Positions 33,992 to 39,731 of a DNA stretch of 39,731 bases are shown here, in pieces. Origin of the DNA: Collinsella sp. GTDB lineage: Bacteria > Actinomycetota > Coriobacteriia > Coriobacteriales > Coriobacteriaceae. Numbering within the stretch: position 1 is the first letter of the stretch; each line of letters begins with the position of its first letter. The position numbers were made by a program, and so were the translations under genes. Where the stretch lies: NCBI GenBank assembly GCA_022720335.1, contig JAIHVJ010000003.1:1-39731 (forward strand), in the 5' to 3' direction. Below the pieces are notes generated by a model that saw only the letters and a program-made list of their open reading frames with translations, was not told where the DNA came from and made no database searches.

Positions 33992-34675
33992 ATGGGTGCT
34001 GTGTCCTTGGATGTAACTCCCAAGGGATCGGTCGAGATTGAGACGCTCGTAAACGGTCCCATTCAGACCAATAGCTATGCTGTTATTTCGGACAATGAGT
34101 GCGTGATTATCGACCCCGCATGGGAAGGCGAGCGTTTGGTGGAGCATATTCGAGCCGAGCATGCCGGTGTACGCGTGCTTGGCGCCGTATGCACTCATGG
34201 CCATGCCGATCATGTTGGTGGTGTTGCCGGCGTGCGAACCACCGTTGGCGAGGGCTGCCAGTATGAGCTGTGTGCCAAGGATGTGGCGGTGCCGCATGCG
34301 AACATCGAGGAACAGCGAGCTATGTGGGGCATTGAGACGCCTGACCCTGGGGAGCCGACGCGCCTGCTCGCCGAAGGCGATGCTATCGAGGTGGGCGATA
34401 TCTGCCTGCAGGTGATCGAGACGCCAGGGCATACGCCGGGCGGGATCGTCTTGTTTGCTGCCACCGAGCAGGGGAACATTGCCTTTGTGGGCGACACACT
34501 ATTCCCGGGCAGCCACGGCCGCACCGATCTTTCTGGAGGAGACGAGGCGGCGATTCTGCGCTCGCTCTCCAAGCTCGCCCGGCTTCTCCCGCCCGATACC
34601 GTTTGCCTAACCGGCCATGGCGATTCGACCACCATGGCACGCGAGCTCATGCAGAACCCTTTCATGCAGGTGTAG
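33992..34675 (+). CDS. MBL-fold metallohydrolase, glyoxalase II-like
   Basis: 227 residues from ATG 33992 with GAGAGGAGAGG upstream. Metal site THGHADH (H69, H71, D73, H74), then ETPGHTPGG (third-strand histidine), VGDTLFPGSHGRTD (bridging aspartate) and LTGHGDST (last histidine). Such stand-alone proteins hydrolyse thioesters such as hydroxyacylglutathione analogues, but many have unknown substrates. It lies downstream of rel, as in several Firmicutes, and may be co-transcribed if the hairpin in between is leaky. Confidence 0.88.
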   Translation: MGAVSLDVTPKGSVEIETLVNGPIQTNSYAVISDNECVIIDPAWEGERLVEHIRAEHAGVRVLGAVCTHGHADHVGGVAGVRTTVGEGCQYELCAKDVAVPHANIEEQRAMWGIETPDPGEPTRLLAEGDAIEVGDICLQVIETPGHTPGGIVLFAATEQGNIAFVGDTLFPGSHGRTDLSGGDEAAILRSLSKLARLLPPDTVCLTGHGDSTTMARELMQNPFMQV

Positions 34676-34802
34676 CTTTATAGTCAGCTCCTGAAGCACG
34701 AGAAGCGTCCAAACGTCAAGCTATTTTTCCCCAACGGGTCGATTCCGTAGGGCAAACGGTCAAAAAAAGTCTGTTTGGACGATATTCGTGAACAAACGAA
34801 CG

Positions 34803-34830
34803 TTTATGCTCGGGTACGCCGTGGTAAAAT
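34803..34830 (+). promoter_or_regulatory. Probable promoter of the aldolase gene
   Basis: TTTATG (34803-34808) and TAAAAT (34825-34830) with 16-base spacing, 40 bases before the ATG. Upstream is an AT-richer stretch with an inverted repeat GTCCAAAC (34707-34714) / GTTTGGAC (34773-34780) and AAACG-AA-CGTTT overlapping the -35, possible operator sites. Confidence 0.5.
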
Positions 34831-34870
34831 CTCAGGCGTTATCGGAGCAACCTTACAGGAGGTTTCTTTT

Positions 34871-35737
34871 ATGCTCGTCAACGCAGCAGACATGCTCAAG
34901 AAGGCCGAGGCCGGCAAGTACGCTCTCGGTGCCTTCAACACCAACAACCTCGAGTGGACCCTGGCTATTCTCCAGGCCGCCGAGGAGGCCAAGTCTCCGC
35001 TGATCCTTCAGTGCACCGCTGGTGCCGCTAAGTGGATGGGCGGTTTCAAGGTCTGCGCCGACATGGTCAAGGCTGCCGTCGAGGCCACGGGCGTTACCGT
35101 TCCCGTCGCCCTTCACCTCGATCACGGTTCTTACGAGGACTGCTTCAAGTGCATCGAGGCCGGCTTCACGTCCATCATGTATGACGGCTCTCACGAGGAG
35201 ACCTTCCAGCTTAACCTCGACCGCACCAAGGAGCTCGTTGAGCTTGCCCACTCCAAGGGCATGTCCATTGAGGCCGAGGTCGGCGGCATCGGCGGCACCG
35301 AGGACGGCGTGACCTCCAACGGCGAGCTCGCTGACCCCGCTGAGTGCAAGCAGATTGCTGACCTGGGCGTCGACTTCCTCGCCTGCGGCATCGGCAACAT
35401 CCACGGCGTGTATCCCGCCGACTGGGCTGGCCTTTCCTTCGAGCGTCTGGGCGAGATTAAGGCTCAGACCGGCGACCTGCCCCTCGTTCTGCACGGTGGT
35501 ACCGGCATCCCCGAGGATCAGATCAAGAAGGCCATCTCCCTGGGCATCTCCAAGATCAACGTCAACACCGACCTGCAGCTCGTCTTCGCCAAGGGCGTCC
35601 GCGAGTACATCGAGGCTGGCAAGGATCAGCAGGGCAAGGGCTTTGACCCCCGCAAGCTCCTCAAGCCTGGTCGCGACAACATCGTTGCCCGCACCAAGGA
35701 GCTCATGGAGGAGTTTGGCTCCGTCAACAAGGCGTAA
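34871..35737 (+). CDS. fba: Class II fructose-bisphosphate aldolase
   Basis: 288 residues from ATG 34871 behind AGGAGG. Zinc-dependent aldolase of glycolysis (fructose-1,6-bisphosphate to DHAP and G3P). Motifs: GAFNTNN (20-26), HLDHG (H82, D84, H85: metal and catalytic residues), MYDGSHE, EAEVGGIGGTEDG, GIGNIHGVYP and HGGTGIPEDQIKKAISLGIS followed by KINVNTD. Codon use is strongly biased to a few C-ending codons, as expected of a highly expressed gene. Close relatives act on tagatose bisphosphate, so sugar specificity is by family. Monocistronic. Confidence 0.93.
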   Translation: MLVNAADMLKKAEAGKYALGAFNTNNLEWTLAILQAAEEAKSPLILQCTAGAAKWMGGFKVCADMVKAAVEATGVTVPVALHLDHGSYEDCFKCIEAGFTSIMYDGSHEETFQLNLDRTKELVELAHSKGMSIEAEVGGIGGTEDGVTSNGELADPAECKQIADLGVDFLACGIGNIHGVYPADWAGLSFERLGEIKAQTGDLPLVLHGGTGIPEDQIKKAISLGISKINVNTDLQLVFAKGVREYIEAGKDQQGKGFDPRKLLKPGRDNIVARTKELMEEFGSVNKA

Positions 35738-35757
35738 GCGTCGCTAAACTTCCCACC

Positions 35758-35849
35758 GGAAGCCCCGTCTCCCTACACTGTTTCCTTTGCGCTCACCTGG
35801 CTTCGCCAGAAGTCGCGCCAAGGAAACAGTTCCGGGAGACGGGGCTTCC
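35758..35849. repeat. 92-bp nested palindrome after fba
   Basis: Four stems fit inside one another: GGAAGCCCCGTCTCCC with its exact complement (35758-35773 / 35834-35849), ACTGTTTCCTT (35777-35787 / 35820-35830), GCGC (35789-35792 / 35815-35818) and CTGGC-TTC-GCCAG (35797-35809). Nearly the whole 92 bases can fold. It may stop fba transcription, but its size, small internal loops and a diverged second copy suggest a palindromic repeat element. No T-run follows. Confidence 0.8.
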
Positions 35850-35982
35850 TTCGTTTAACGCCGCAGGGTTACGAGTCTGAATTAAGGTGGCTACTGGCTT
35901 CGCCAGAAGTCGCGCGACGGAATCAGCTCCGGGTGAACGGGGCCTCCTTTGTTAACTCGCTACAGGGTTACTGGGCTGAATT
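35797..35982. repeat. Diverged tandem duplication of about 97-99 bp
   Basis: Unit 1 (35797 to about 35883) and unit 2 (35894 to about 35982) both start with CTGGCTTCGCCAGAAGTCGC and both continue through a GGGGC-TCCTT stretch, GTTTAAC/GTTAAC, CAGGGTTAC and CTGAATT. Unit 1 is the right half of the nested palindrome plus flank; unit 2 lacks a left partner, so it cannot form the large stem. Confidence 0.7.
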
Positions 35983-36011
35983 CATTTTTTGACTACCGCT
36001 CGGCGGTGTTG

Positions 36012-36040
36012 ATGGCTCCCTTGTTGGGGCTTTCTTTTTT
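36012..36040 (+). terminator. Hairpin with T-run before the transglutaminase gene
   Basis: GGCTCC-cttgtt-GGGGCT (one G-U) followed by TTTCTTTTTT. A small stem ACCGC-tcg-GCGGT (35995-36007) precedes it. The gap 35738-36087 (350 bp) holds only this, the palindromic repeats and the promoter at 36048; I see no gene. Confidence 0.6.
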
Positions 36041-36047
36041 ATCTCGC

Positions 36048-36053
36048 TACAAT
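36048..36053 (+). promoter_or_regulatory. Probable -10 of the transglutaminase gene
   Basis: TACAAT, with TTGGGG 18 bases upstream as a possible -35. It overlaps the upstream ATG at 36052, which argues that translation starts later, at 36088. Confidence 0.5.
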
Positions 36054-36087
36054 GGACTTCAAGAGTTCTAATGACTTGGAGTTTGGT

Positions 36088-37521
36088 ATGGCTGTTATTA
36101 ATGTGCTGCCTTCGGATGGGAAGGTTATTGACGAAGGTCCTGTTGGTTGCTCTGCTGATGTTTGCTGTGATGACTTTCGTCATCTCGATATTGGACTGCC
36201 GCCTGAGATTCTTCGTCTTAAGGATGCCGGGTATTTGACGCAGGCTGTTGCTGCCTGCGATCGCCTTCTGGAGCAGAGTCCTGAGCCTTCGCTGGCTGCT
36301 TGTATTCGTGCCGAGCGGTATCGCATGCTCGAGACGCCGCTTCATTTTTCGGTGTCGCGCGATCAGGCTATTGCGATGATTCGCGAGGAGTGGCCAAAGT
36401 TTACCGAAGAGCAGTTTGATGACCTGATTAATCGTAAGCGTATTGACTGGCGCTTTATCGATGGCGAGCTGTTCGTTCTCGACAACTTCCTCGATTCGCT
36501 TCGCGTGTACCCTAAGGAGGTTCCGGGCCTGCGTCCCGATTCTACGGACGGCATTGCGCTGCGTAACCAGATGCTCAGGGAGATGGAGTCGCAAAACGGG
36601 TTGACTCGCGTCATCACGCTTAAGGCATCCGTGTCTGTCCCCGGGGCTCTGGAGGGAGAGGCCGTTCGCGCGTGGCTTCCCGTTGCCGCCGCCTGTCGTC
36701 AACAGTCTCAAATCGAGGTTCTCGATATGACGTCGGGGGGTACCGTTGCCTCTGAAAACGTTTCGGCTCGTACTGCCTCTTGGACATCTTCGACCGAACA
36801 TTCATTCTCGGTGACCTATCGCTATCACATCGATGCCGCCTATTGCGATATCTATGGTGGCGCGCTCCCATCGCATACGTGCATGGACACGCCGCTGCCC
36901 GAGGACACTTCCGAGGACCGTCCGCACATTGCGTTTACGCCGTACCTGCGACAGTTGACGGAGCGTGTTATTGACGGGCTCGAGGATCCGCTCGATCGCG
37001 CTCGTGCTATCTATGATTACCTGACACAGCATATCGACTATCGCTATCAGCCACCGTACCTGCTTTTGGGATCTATTGCCGACGACTGTGCGCATTCTTT
37101 ACGCGGCGATTGCGGCGTTATGGCGCTCACGTTTATCACCATGTGCCGCATCGCGGGCGTGCCTGCCCGTTGGCAGAGCGGCCTGTATGTTGCTCCCGAT
37201 TCGGTGGGGCCGCACGATTGGGCTGAGTTCTATACGCCACAGACCGGTTGGCTTAACGCCGACGTATCGTTCGGTTCCTCGGCGCGCAGGATGGGGGAGG
37301 AGTGGCGTCGCCAGCACTACTTTGGCAACCTCGACCCGTGGCGTATGGTGGCCAACAATCGATTCCAGGCTGAATTTGTGCCTGCTTTCGATGGCATGCG
37401 CGAGGATCCCTATGACAACCAGATGGGCGAGGCCTCGGTTGATGGGCGTGGATGTCGTAAGCGGGAGATGTTGCGCAAGGTTGAGCTTATCGAAATGCTC
37501 GAAGTTCCATTTTCGGACTAA
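36088..37521 (+). CDS. Transglutaminase-like domain protein
   Basis: 477 residues from ATG 36088 (MAVINVLPSDGK), with TTGGAG upstream; ATG 36052 lies in the promoter and has no ribosome binding site. Residues about 290-400 form a transglutaminase-like (papain-fold) domain with a complete triad: C342 in RGDCGVMAL, H376 in PHDWAEFY and D392 in LNADVSF. The N-terminal 280 residues are a helical then beta region typical of large bacterial proteins of this type, with no signal peptide or transmembrane segment, so it is probably cytosolic. Activity could be a cysteine protease or amidase as well as cross-linking. Codon use differs from neighbours (many T-ending codons such as GTT, CGT, GAT in the first 100 codons). 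Confidence 0.85.
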   Translation: MAVINVLPSDGKVIDEGPVGCSADVCCDDFRHLDIGLPPEILRLKDAGYLTQAVAACDRLLEQSPEPSLAACIRAERYRMLETPLHFSVSRDQAIAMIREEWPKFTEEQFDDLINRKRIDWRFIDGELFVLDNFLDSLRVYPKEVPGLRPDSTDGIALRNQMLREMESQNGLTRVITLKASVSVPGALEGEAVRAWLPVAAACRQQSQIEVLDMTSGGTVASENVSARTASWTSSTEHSFSVTYRYHIDAAYCDIYGGALPSHTCMDTPLPEDTSEDRPHIAFTPYLRQLTERVIDGLEDPLDRARAIYDYLTQHIDYRYQPPYLLLGSIADDCAHSLRGDCGVMALTFITMCRIAGVPARWQSGLYVAPDSVGPHDWAEFYTPQTGWLNADVSFGSSARRMGEEWRRQHYFGNLDPWRMVANNRFQAEFVPAFDGMREDPYDNQMGEASVDGRGCRKREMLRKVELIEMLEVPFSD

Positions 37522-37560
37522 TCAACAGAAAGCTGTGATAAACTAACTCACGCATTACGT

Positions 37561-37647
37561 GCCCGAGTGGCGGAATTGGCAGACGCAGTGGACTCAAAAT
37601 CCACCGTTGGCAACAACGTGCGAGTTCGAGTCTCGCCTCGGGCACCA
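37561..37647 (+). tRNA. tRNA-Leu (anticodon CAA), CCA encoded
   Basis: Acceptor GCCCGAG (37561-37567) pairs with CTCGGGC (37637-37643), discriminator A, CCA at 37645-37647. Anticodon stem GTGGA/TCCAC with loop CTCAAAA puts CAA at 37595-37597 (reads UUG). Long variable arm CGTTG-gcaa-CAACG marks a class II tRNA, and the T arm GCGAG-TTCGAGT-CTCGC is intact. Confidence 0.97.
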
Positions 37648-37666
37648 TACATGCAAGTGAGCGTTC

Positions 37667-37689
37667 AAGGGGGTCAAGGCCCCCTTTTT
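37667..37689 (+). terminator. Terminator of tRNA-Leu
   Basis: AAGGGGG, loop TCAAGG, CCCCC then TTTTT, 20 bases after the tRNA end. Confidence 0.9.
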
Positions 37690-37693
37690 CGTG

Positions 37694-37808
37694 CCGAACT
37701 CGCATGAGCGCGCGGAGCGTTAAGCAAACAGGCCTGTGGCCTGTTTGTAGCGGAGCGTGGCGAGGGCGCCATGCGCCCGAAGCCCGGGGCTTCGCGAAGC
37801 GAAGTCCC
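37694..37808. repeat. Palindrome-rich spacer between tRNA-Leu and its partial copy
   Basis: Four inverted repeats in a row: CAAACAGGCC-tgt-GGCCTGTTTG (37725-37747), GGGCGC-cat-GCGCCC (37764-37778), CGAAGCCC-g-GGGCTTCG (37778-37794) and CTTCGCGAAG (37790-37799). The word GCGGAGCG occurs on both sides of the first. No coding signal; frames on both strands here look spurious. Confidence 0.65.
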
Positions 37809-37875
37809 TTCGAGTCTCGCCTCGGGCGCCATACATGCACCTGCGCTTCAAGGGGGCAAGGCCCCCTTTTTCGTG
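37809..37875 (+). pseudogene. Partial tRNA-Leu copy: 3' end plus terminator
   Basis: TTCGAGTCTCGCCTCGGGC-G-CCATACATGCA matches 37625-37655 except that the discriminator A is G, and is followed by the same flank and a second GGGGG-caagg-CCCCCTTTTT terminator (37852-37871). The duplicated block is 69 bases in the first copy and 67 here. The 5' two thirds of the tRNA are missing, so it is non-functional: a remnant of a tandem tRNA or an attachment-site-like scar. Confidence 0.75.
37852..37871 (+). terminator. Second copy of the tRNA-Leu terminator
   Basis: GGGGG-caagg-CCCCC followed by TTTTT, duplicated with the tRNA 3' end. It isolates the infC operon from upstream transcription. Confidence 0.85.
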
Positions 37876-37943
37876 TACGTAATGTGATAACGCGCGGTAC
37901 GTGTTATTATTTGCAAGGCGTTGTTCCCGCAATGCCCTAAAGA

Positions 37944-38073
37944 GGAACCCGAGGGTTCCCACCTTTTGGCGCCAATGAGCAGCTGACTGGTCATACAACC
38001 TAGATTCCCTTCCTCATACCGAGGATGTCTATGTGTACGACCTGGTTGCTGAAAAGCGCCGGGTTATTTTTTT
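37944..38073 (+). ncRNA. infC leader with attenuator hairpin
   Basis: The leader begins after the TATTAT box near 37914 and contains GGAACC-cgag-GGTTCC (37944-37959), then a palindrome GGCGCC (37968-37973), and ends in a terminator: CCTGGTTGCT (38041-38050), GAAA tetraloop, AGCGCCGGG (38055-38063), then TTATTTTTTT. The last T is 7 bases before the GGAGG of infC, so it must act as a transcription attenuator. GGCGC (37968-37972) can pair with GCGCC (38056-38060) and might compete with it. Leaders of this kind control infC-rpmI-rplT by L20 in Firmicutes; a homologous mechanism here is inferred. Confidence 0.65.
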
Positions 38074-38092
38074 ACGAATGGAGGTAGGGAAA

Positions 38093-38647
38093 ATAGCTAA
38101 GTCTGATGACACCCGCATCAACGACGAGATCACCGCATCTTCGTGCCGTTTGATTGGCGTCGATGGCTCTCAGCTCGGCCTGTTCGCCATCCGCGATGCC
38201 CAGCGCGTTGCTGACGATCAGGGTCTCGACCTGGTCGAGATCGCTCCCAACGCGGAGCCGCCGGTCTGCAAGGTCATGGACTACGGTAAGTTCAAGTACC
38301 AGCAGGCCATGAAGGCTAAGGCCGCTCGTAAGAACCAGTCCAAGGTCGAGGTCAAGGAAATGAAGTTCCGACCCAAGATCGACGTTGGCGATTACGAGAC
38401 CAAGAAGGGCCACGTTCTGCGTTTCCTCAAGAAGGGCGCACGCGTTAAGATTACCATCATGTTCCGCGGCCGTGAGATGGCTCACCCGGAGCAGGGTCTT
38501 AACGTTCTCGAGCGTCTCGCCGAGGATCTCAAGCCTTACGCTACGGTCGAGTCCAAGCCTAAGATGGAAGGCCGTAACATGCTTATGCTGCTCGCCCCGA
38601 TTAAGGGCGCCTTCGATGAGGATAAAGCGGCAAGCGATACCAAGTAA
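38093..38647 (+). CDS. infC: Translation initiation factor IF-3, apparent AUA start
   Basis: 184 residues (M)AKSDDTRINDEITASS...; IF-3 N-domain (VCKVMDYGKFKYQQ at the linker) and C-domain (FRGREMAHPEQG, KPKMEGRNMLMLLAP) are intact. The codon at the expected N-terminus is ATA (38093-38095), with a perfect GGAGG (38080-38084) eight bases upstream. The only nearby in-frame ATG (38078) overlaps that ribosome binding site and has none itself; the GTG at 38033 lies in the attenuator. IF-3 genes commonly use rare start codons (AUU in E. coli) because IF-3 itself rejects them, giving autoregulation. First gene of infC-rpmI-rplT. Confidence 0.93.
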   Translation: MAKSDDTRINDEITASSCRLIGVDGSQLGLFAIRDAQRVADDQGLDLVEIAPNAEPPVCKVMDYGKFKYQQAMKAKAARKNQSKVEVKEMKFRPKIDVGDYETKKGHVLRFLKKGARVKITIMFRGREMAHPEQGLNVLERLAEDLKPYATVESKPKMEGRNMLMLLAPIKGAFDEDKAASDTK

Positions 38648-38679
38648 CTAGTGTTCTGTAACCGATTAAGGAGTATTTC

Positions 38680-38871
38680 ATGCCTAAGATGAAGTCCCAC
38701 AGCGGCACCAAGAAGCGTTTCCGCAAGACTGGTACCGGCAAGCTTATGCGCGCCAAGGCTTTCAAGAGCCACATCCTGAGCAAGAAGTCCACCAAGCGTA
38801 AGCGTGGCTTCCGTCAGGAGACCGAGATCGCCGCTGCCGACCGCAAGGTCATCAAGTCGCGTCTCGCCTAA
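38680..38871 (+). CDS. rpmI: Ribosomal protein bL35
   Basis: 63 residues, ATG 38680 with AAGGAG upstream. MPKMKSHSGTKKRFRKTGTG and the basic KSTKRKRGFRQ segment are diagnostic. Component of the large ribosomal subunit. Lies 32 bases after infC and 46 before rplT in the conserved operon. Confidence 0.97.
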   Translation: MPKMKSHSGTKKRFRKTGTGKLMRAKAFKSHILSKKSTKRKRGFRQETEIAAADRKVIKSRLA

Positions 38872-38917
38872 GTTCGCGTTCCCGTTTTTCGTTTTACCGT
38901 CTAGGAGTTGATAGAAC

Positions 38918-39277
38918 ATGGCACGTATTAAGCGCGCTGTTGCCGCCAAGAAGAAGCGCCGTACCGTTATGCACCGTGCGAAGGGTTACTACGGTGCCGC
39001 TTCGCGTACTTACAAGCATGCTAAAGAGCAGGTCCAGCACTCCCTGCAGTATCAGTATCGTGATCGCCGCAACAAGAAGCGCGAGATCCGCTCTCTCTGG
39101 ATCACCCGCATCAACGCTGCCGCTCGCCTGAACGACATCTCTTACTCTCAGTTCATGCACGGCCTGAAGGTTGCCGGCATCGAGCTCGACCGTAAGGTCT
39201 TGGCTCAGATGGCTTACGAGGACATCGAGTCCTTCAACGAGCTGGCTGCCATTGCCAAGAAGGCTCTCGAGGCCTAA
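38918..39277 (+). CDS. rplT: Ribosomal protein bL20
   Basis: 119 residues, ATG 38918 with TAGGAG upstream. Begins MARIKRAVAAKKKRRTVMHR; GYYGAASRTYKHAKEQV and DRRNKKREIRSLWITRINAA are diagnostic. Early 50S assembly protein that also represses its own operon by binding the leader in many bacteria. Last gene of the operon; ends before the terminator at 39298. Confidence 0.97.
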   Translation: MARIKRAVAAKKKRRTVMHRAKGYYGAASRTYKHAKEQVQHSLQYQYRDRRNKKREIRSLWITRINAAARLNDISYSQFMHGLKVAGIELDRKVLAQMAYEDIESFNELAAIAKKALEA

Positions 39278-39297
39278 TAGATTCTGTTGAATCGCTA

Positions 39298-39335
39298 GGG
39301 GAGTGTCGCACTGTGCGCGGCACTCCCTCTTTTTA
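39298..39335 (+). terminator. Intrinsic terminator of infC-rpmI-rplT
   Basis: GGGGAGTG-t-CGC-actgt-GCG-cg-GCACTCCC followed by TCTTTTT; 21 bases after the rplT stop. Confidence 0.92.
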
Positions 39336-39731
39336 TCTAGAGCGCTGGTTTATATAGCAAAAGCGCGGGTAGATAGACACTTACAGGTGACCGATCTTTA
39401 TATATCTCTTAACCGAAGGGTCATCATCTGATACGCGCAGTATTTCTGCACCAGCCTTTCTATTACTTATATAGGAAGCGATAAGTTGTGTAGGACTTGT
39501 GAAGAGTGGAATTGACGTCCCACATCGCTTCGCGGTCTGGCAATATATCTCCTTGCCGCGCGGCCCGGTGCAACCGGATGAGCCGCTAAGCGTGCACCTT
39601 GAGAACCGGATACTGCGAGGATGGACACTTCCGAGTGTCGCATCCGGGCAGACATCGAACCATTTGAAATGGTCTAACTTGGATTTGTTTTTCGCAAGGC
39701 CGCCGAGAGGCGGCCCCGAGAAATTCCTTTT
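39336..39731 (+). promoter_or_regulatory. Probable rRNA operon promoter and pre-16S leader
   Basis: No protein gene in these 396 bases. Several -10-like TATATA boxes (39351, 39400, 39468, 39543) lie in the first half. A boxA-like GTGCACCTTGAGAAC (39593-39607) follows, as found before 16S genes, then three hairpins: GGATGGACACT-tccg-AGTGTCgCATCC (39619-39645), ACCATTTgAAATGGT (39659-39673) and GGCCGCC-gaga-GGCGGCC (39698-39715). The window ends in GAGAAATTCCTTTT, which resembles the sequence just before the 16S 5' end (GGAGAGTTTGATC). The 16S gene itself is not in the window, so this is inferred. Confidence 0.6.

Noticed and set aside
31493..34432. Long minus-strand frames opposite rel and the MBL gene
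   Set aside because: Antisense readings of well-recognised genes.
37487..37840. 117-residue minus-strand frame through tRNA-Leu
   Set aside because: Reads antisense through the tRNA (the PLRLPIPPLGH part); a known type of false gene call.
37704..37940. 78-residue plus-strand frame after tRNA-Leu
   Set aside because: Covers the palindromic spacer, the partial tRNA copy and a terminator; start MSARSVKQTG has no ribosome binding site. Likely a spurious gene of the kind often annotated in such repeats.
39467..39655. 62-residue minus-strand frame near the right edge
   Set aside because: Lies in the probable rRNA leader, with no start signal.

Overview
The window looks like chromosomal core DNA of a high-GC, anaerobic, gut-type actinobacterium of the class Coriobacteriia, most likely Collinsella or a close relative. 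This is a judgement from overall gene style, base composition (about 60% GC), strong purine-rich ribosome binding sites and gene content (FAD-linked dehydrogenase with Etf, large one-piece PurL, RecJ-Rel cluster, infC-rpmI-rplT beside a probable rRNA operon). I saw no prophage, transposase, CRISPR array or obvious recent island; the accessory signal lies mostly in small repeats and unusual gene architectures.

Layout. 1-1264 (minus): three-gene operon with a small soluble protein, a membrane-anchored protein and a secreted protein cut by the window edge, preceded by three helically phased 11-bp repeats. 1611-5236 (plus): FAD-linked lactate/glycolate-type dehydrogenase, EtfB and a ferredoxin-domain EtfA, resembling the electron-confurcating lactate dehydrogenase complex of acetogens. 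5233-6045 (minus): HD phosphohydrolase. 6172-9672 (plus): AzlCD amino-acid exporter, 2-keto-3-deoxygluconate permease and a seven-helix GGDEF protein. 9773-14554 (minus): EamA exporter and the 1248-residue purine enzyme PurL. 14739-16301 (plus): CPA2-type cation/proton antiporter. 16423-18740 (minus): a BaiA/FabG-like SDR and homoserine dehydrogenase.

18990-25287 (plus): a complete branched-chain-amino-acid-type ABC importer with two nearly identical substrate-binding lipoproteins followed by LivH, LivM, LivG and LivF. Tandem hairpins between the second binding protein and LivH probably set protein ratios. After its terminator comes a 69-bp inverted-repeat element, then CutC and a GalT-like HIT protein (plus) and a bile acid:sodium symporter family protein (minus).

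28192-34675 (plus): a short leader ORF, a 1095-residue fusion of RecJ nuclease with a RecQ-like helicase (the most striking gene here), bifunctional (p)ppGpp synthetase/hydrolase and a glyoxalase-II-like metallohydrolase. 34871-37521: class II aldolase, a 350-bp intergenic region holding a large nested palindrome and a diverged tandem repeat, and a transglutaminase-like protein. 37561-37875: tRNA-Leu(CAA), its terminator, a palindrome-rich spacer and a second copy of the tRNA 3' end plus terminator. 37944-39277: infC-rpmI-rplT, with a terminator hairpin immediately before the infC ribosome binding site and an apparent AUA start codon for IF-3. 39336-39731 looks like a pre-16S rRNA leader, so an rRNA operon probably begins just beyond the window.

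Functional themes are amino-acid traffic (Liv import, AzlCD export, Hom), redox energy conservation on 2-hydroxy acids (LDH-Etf), stringent response and recombination (RecJ-helicase, Rel), and translation (tRNA, IF-3, L35, L20, rRNA). No single undescribed multi-gene system stands out with certainty; the best leads are the RecJ-helicase fusion, the Etf-linked dehydrogenase, the infC control region and several palindromic repeats.
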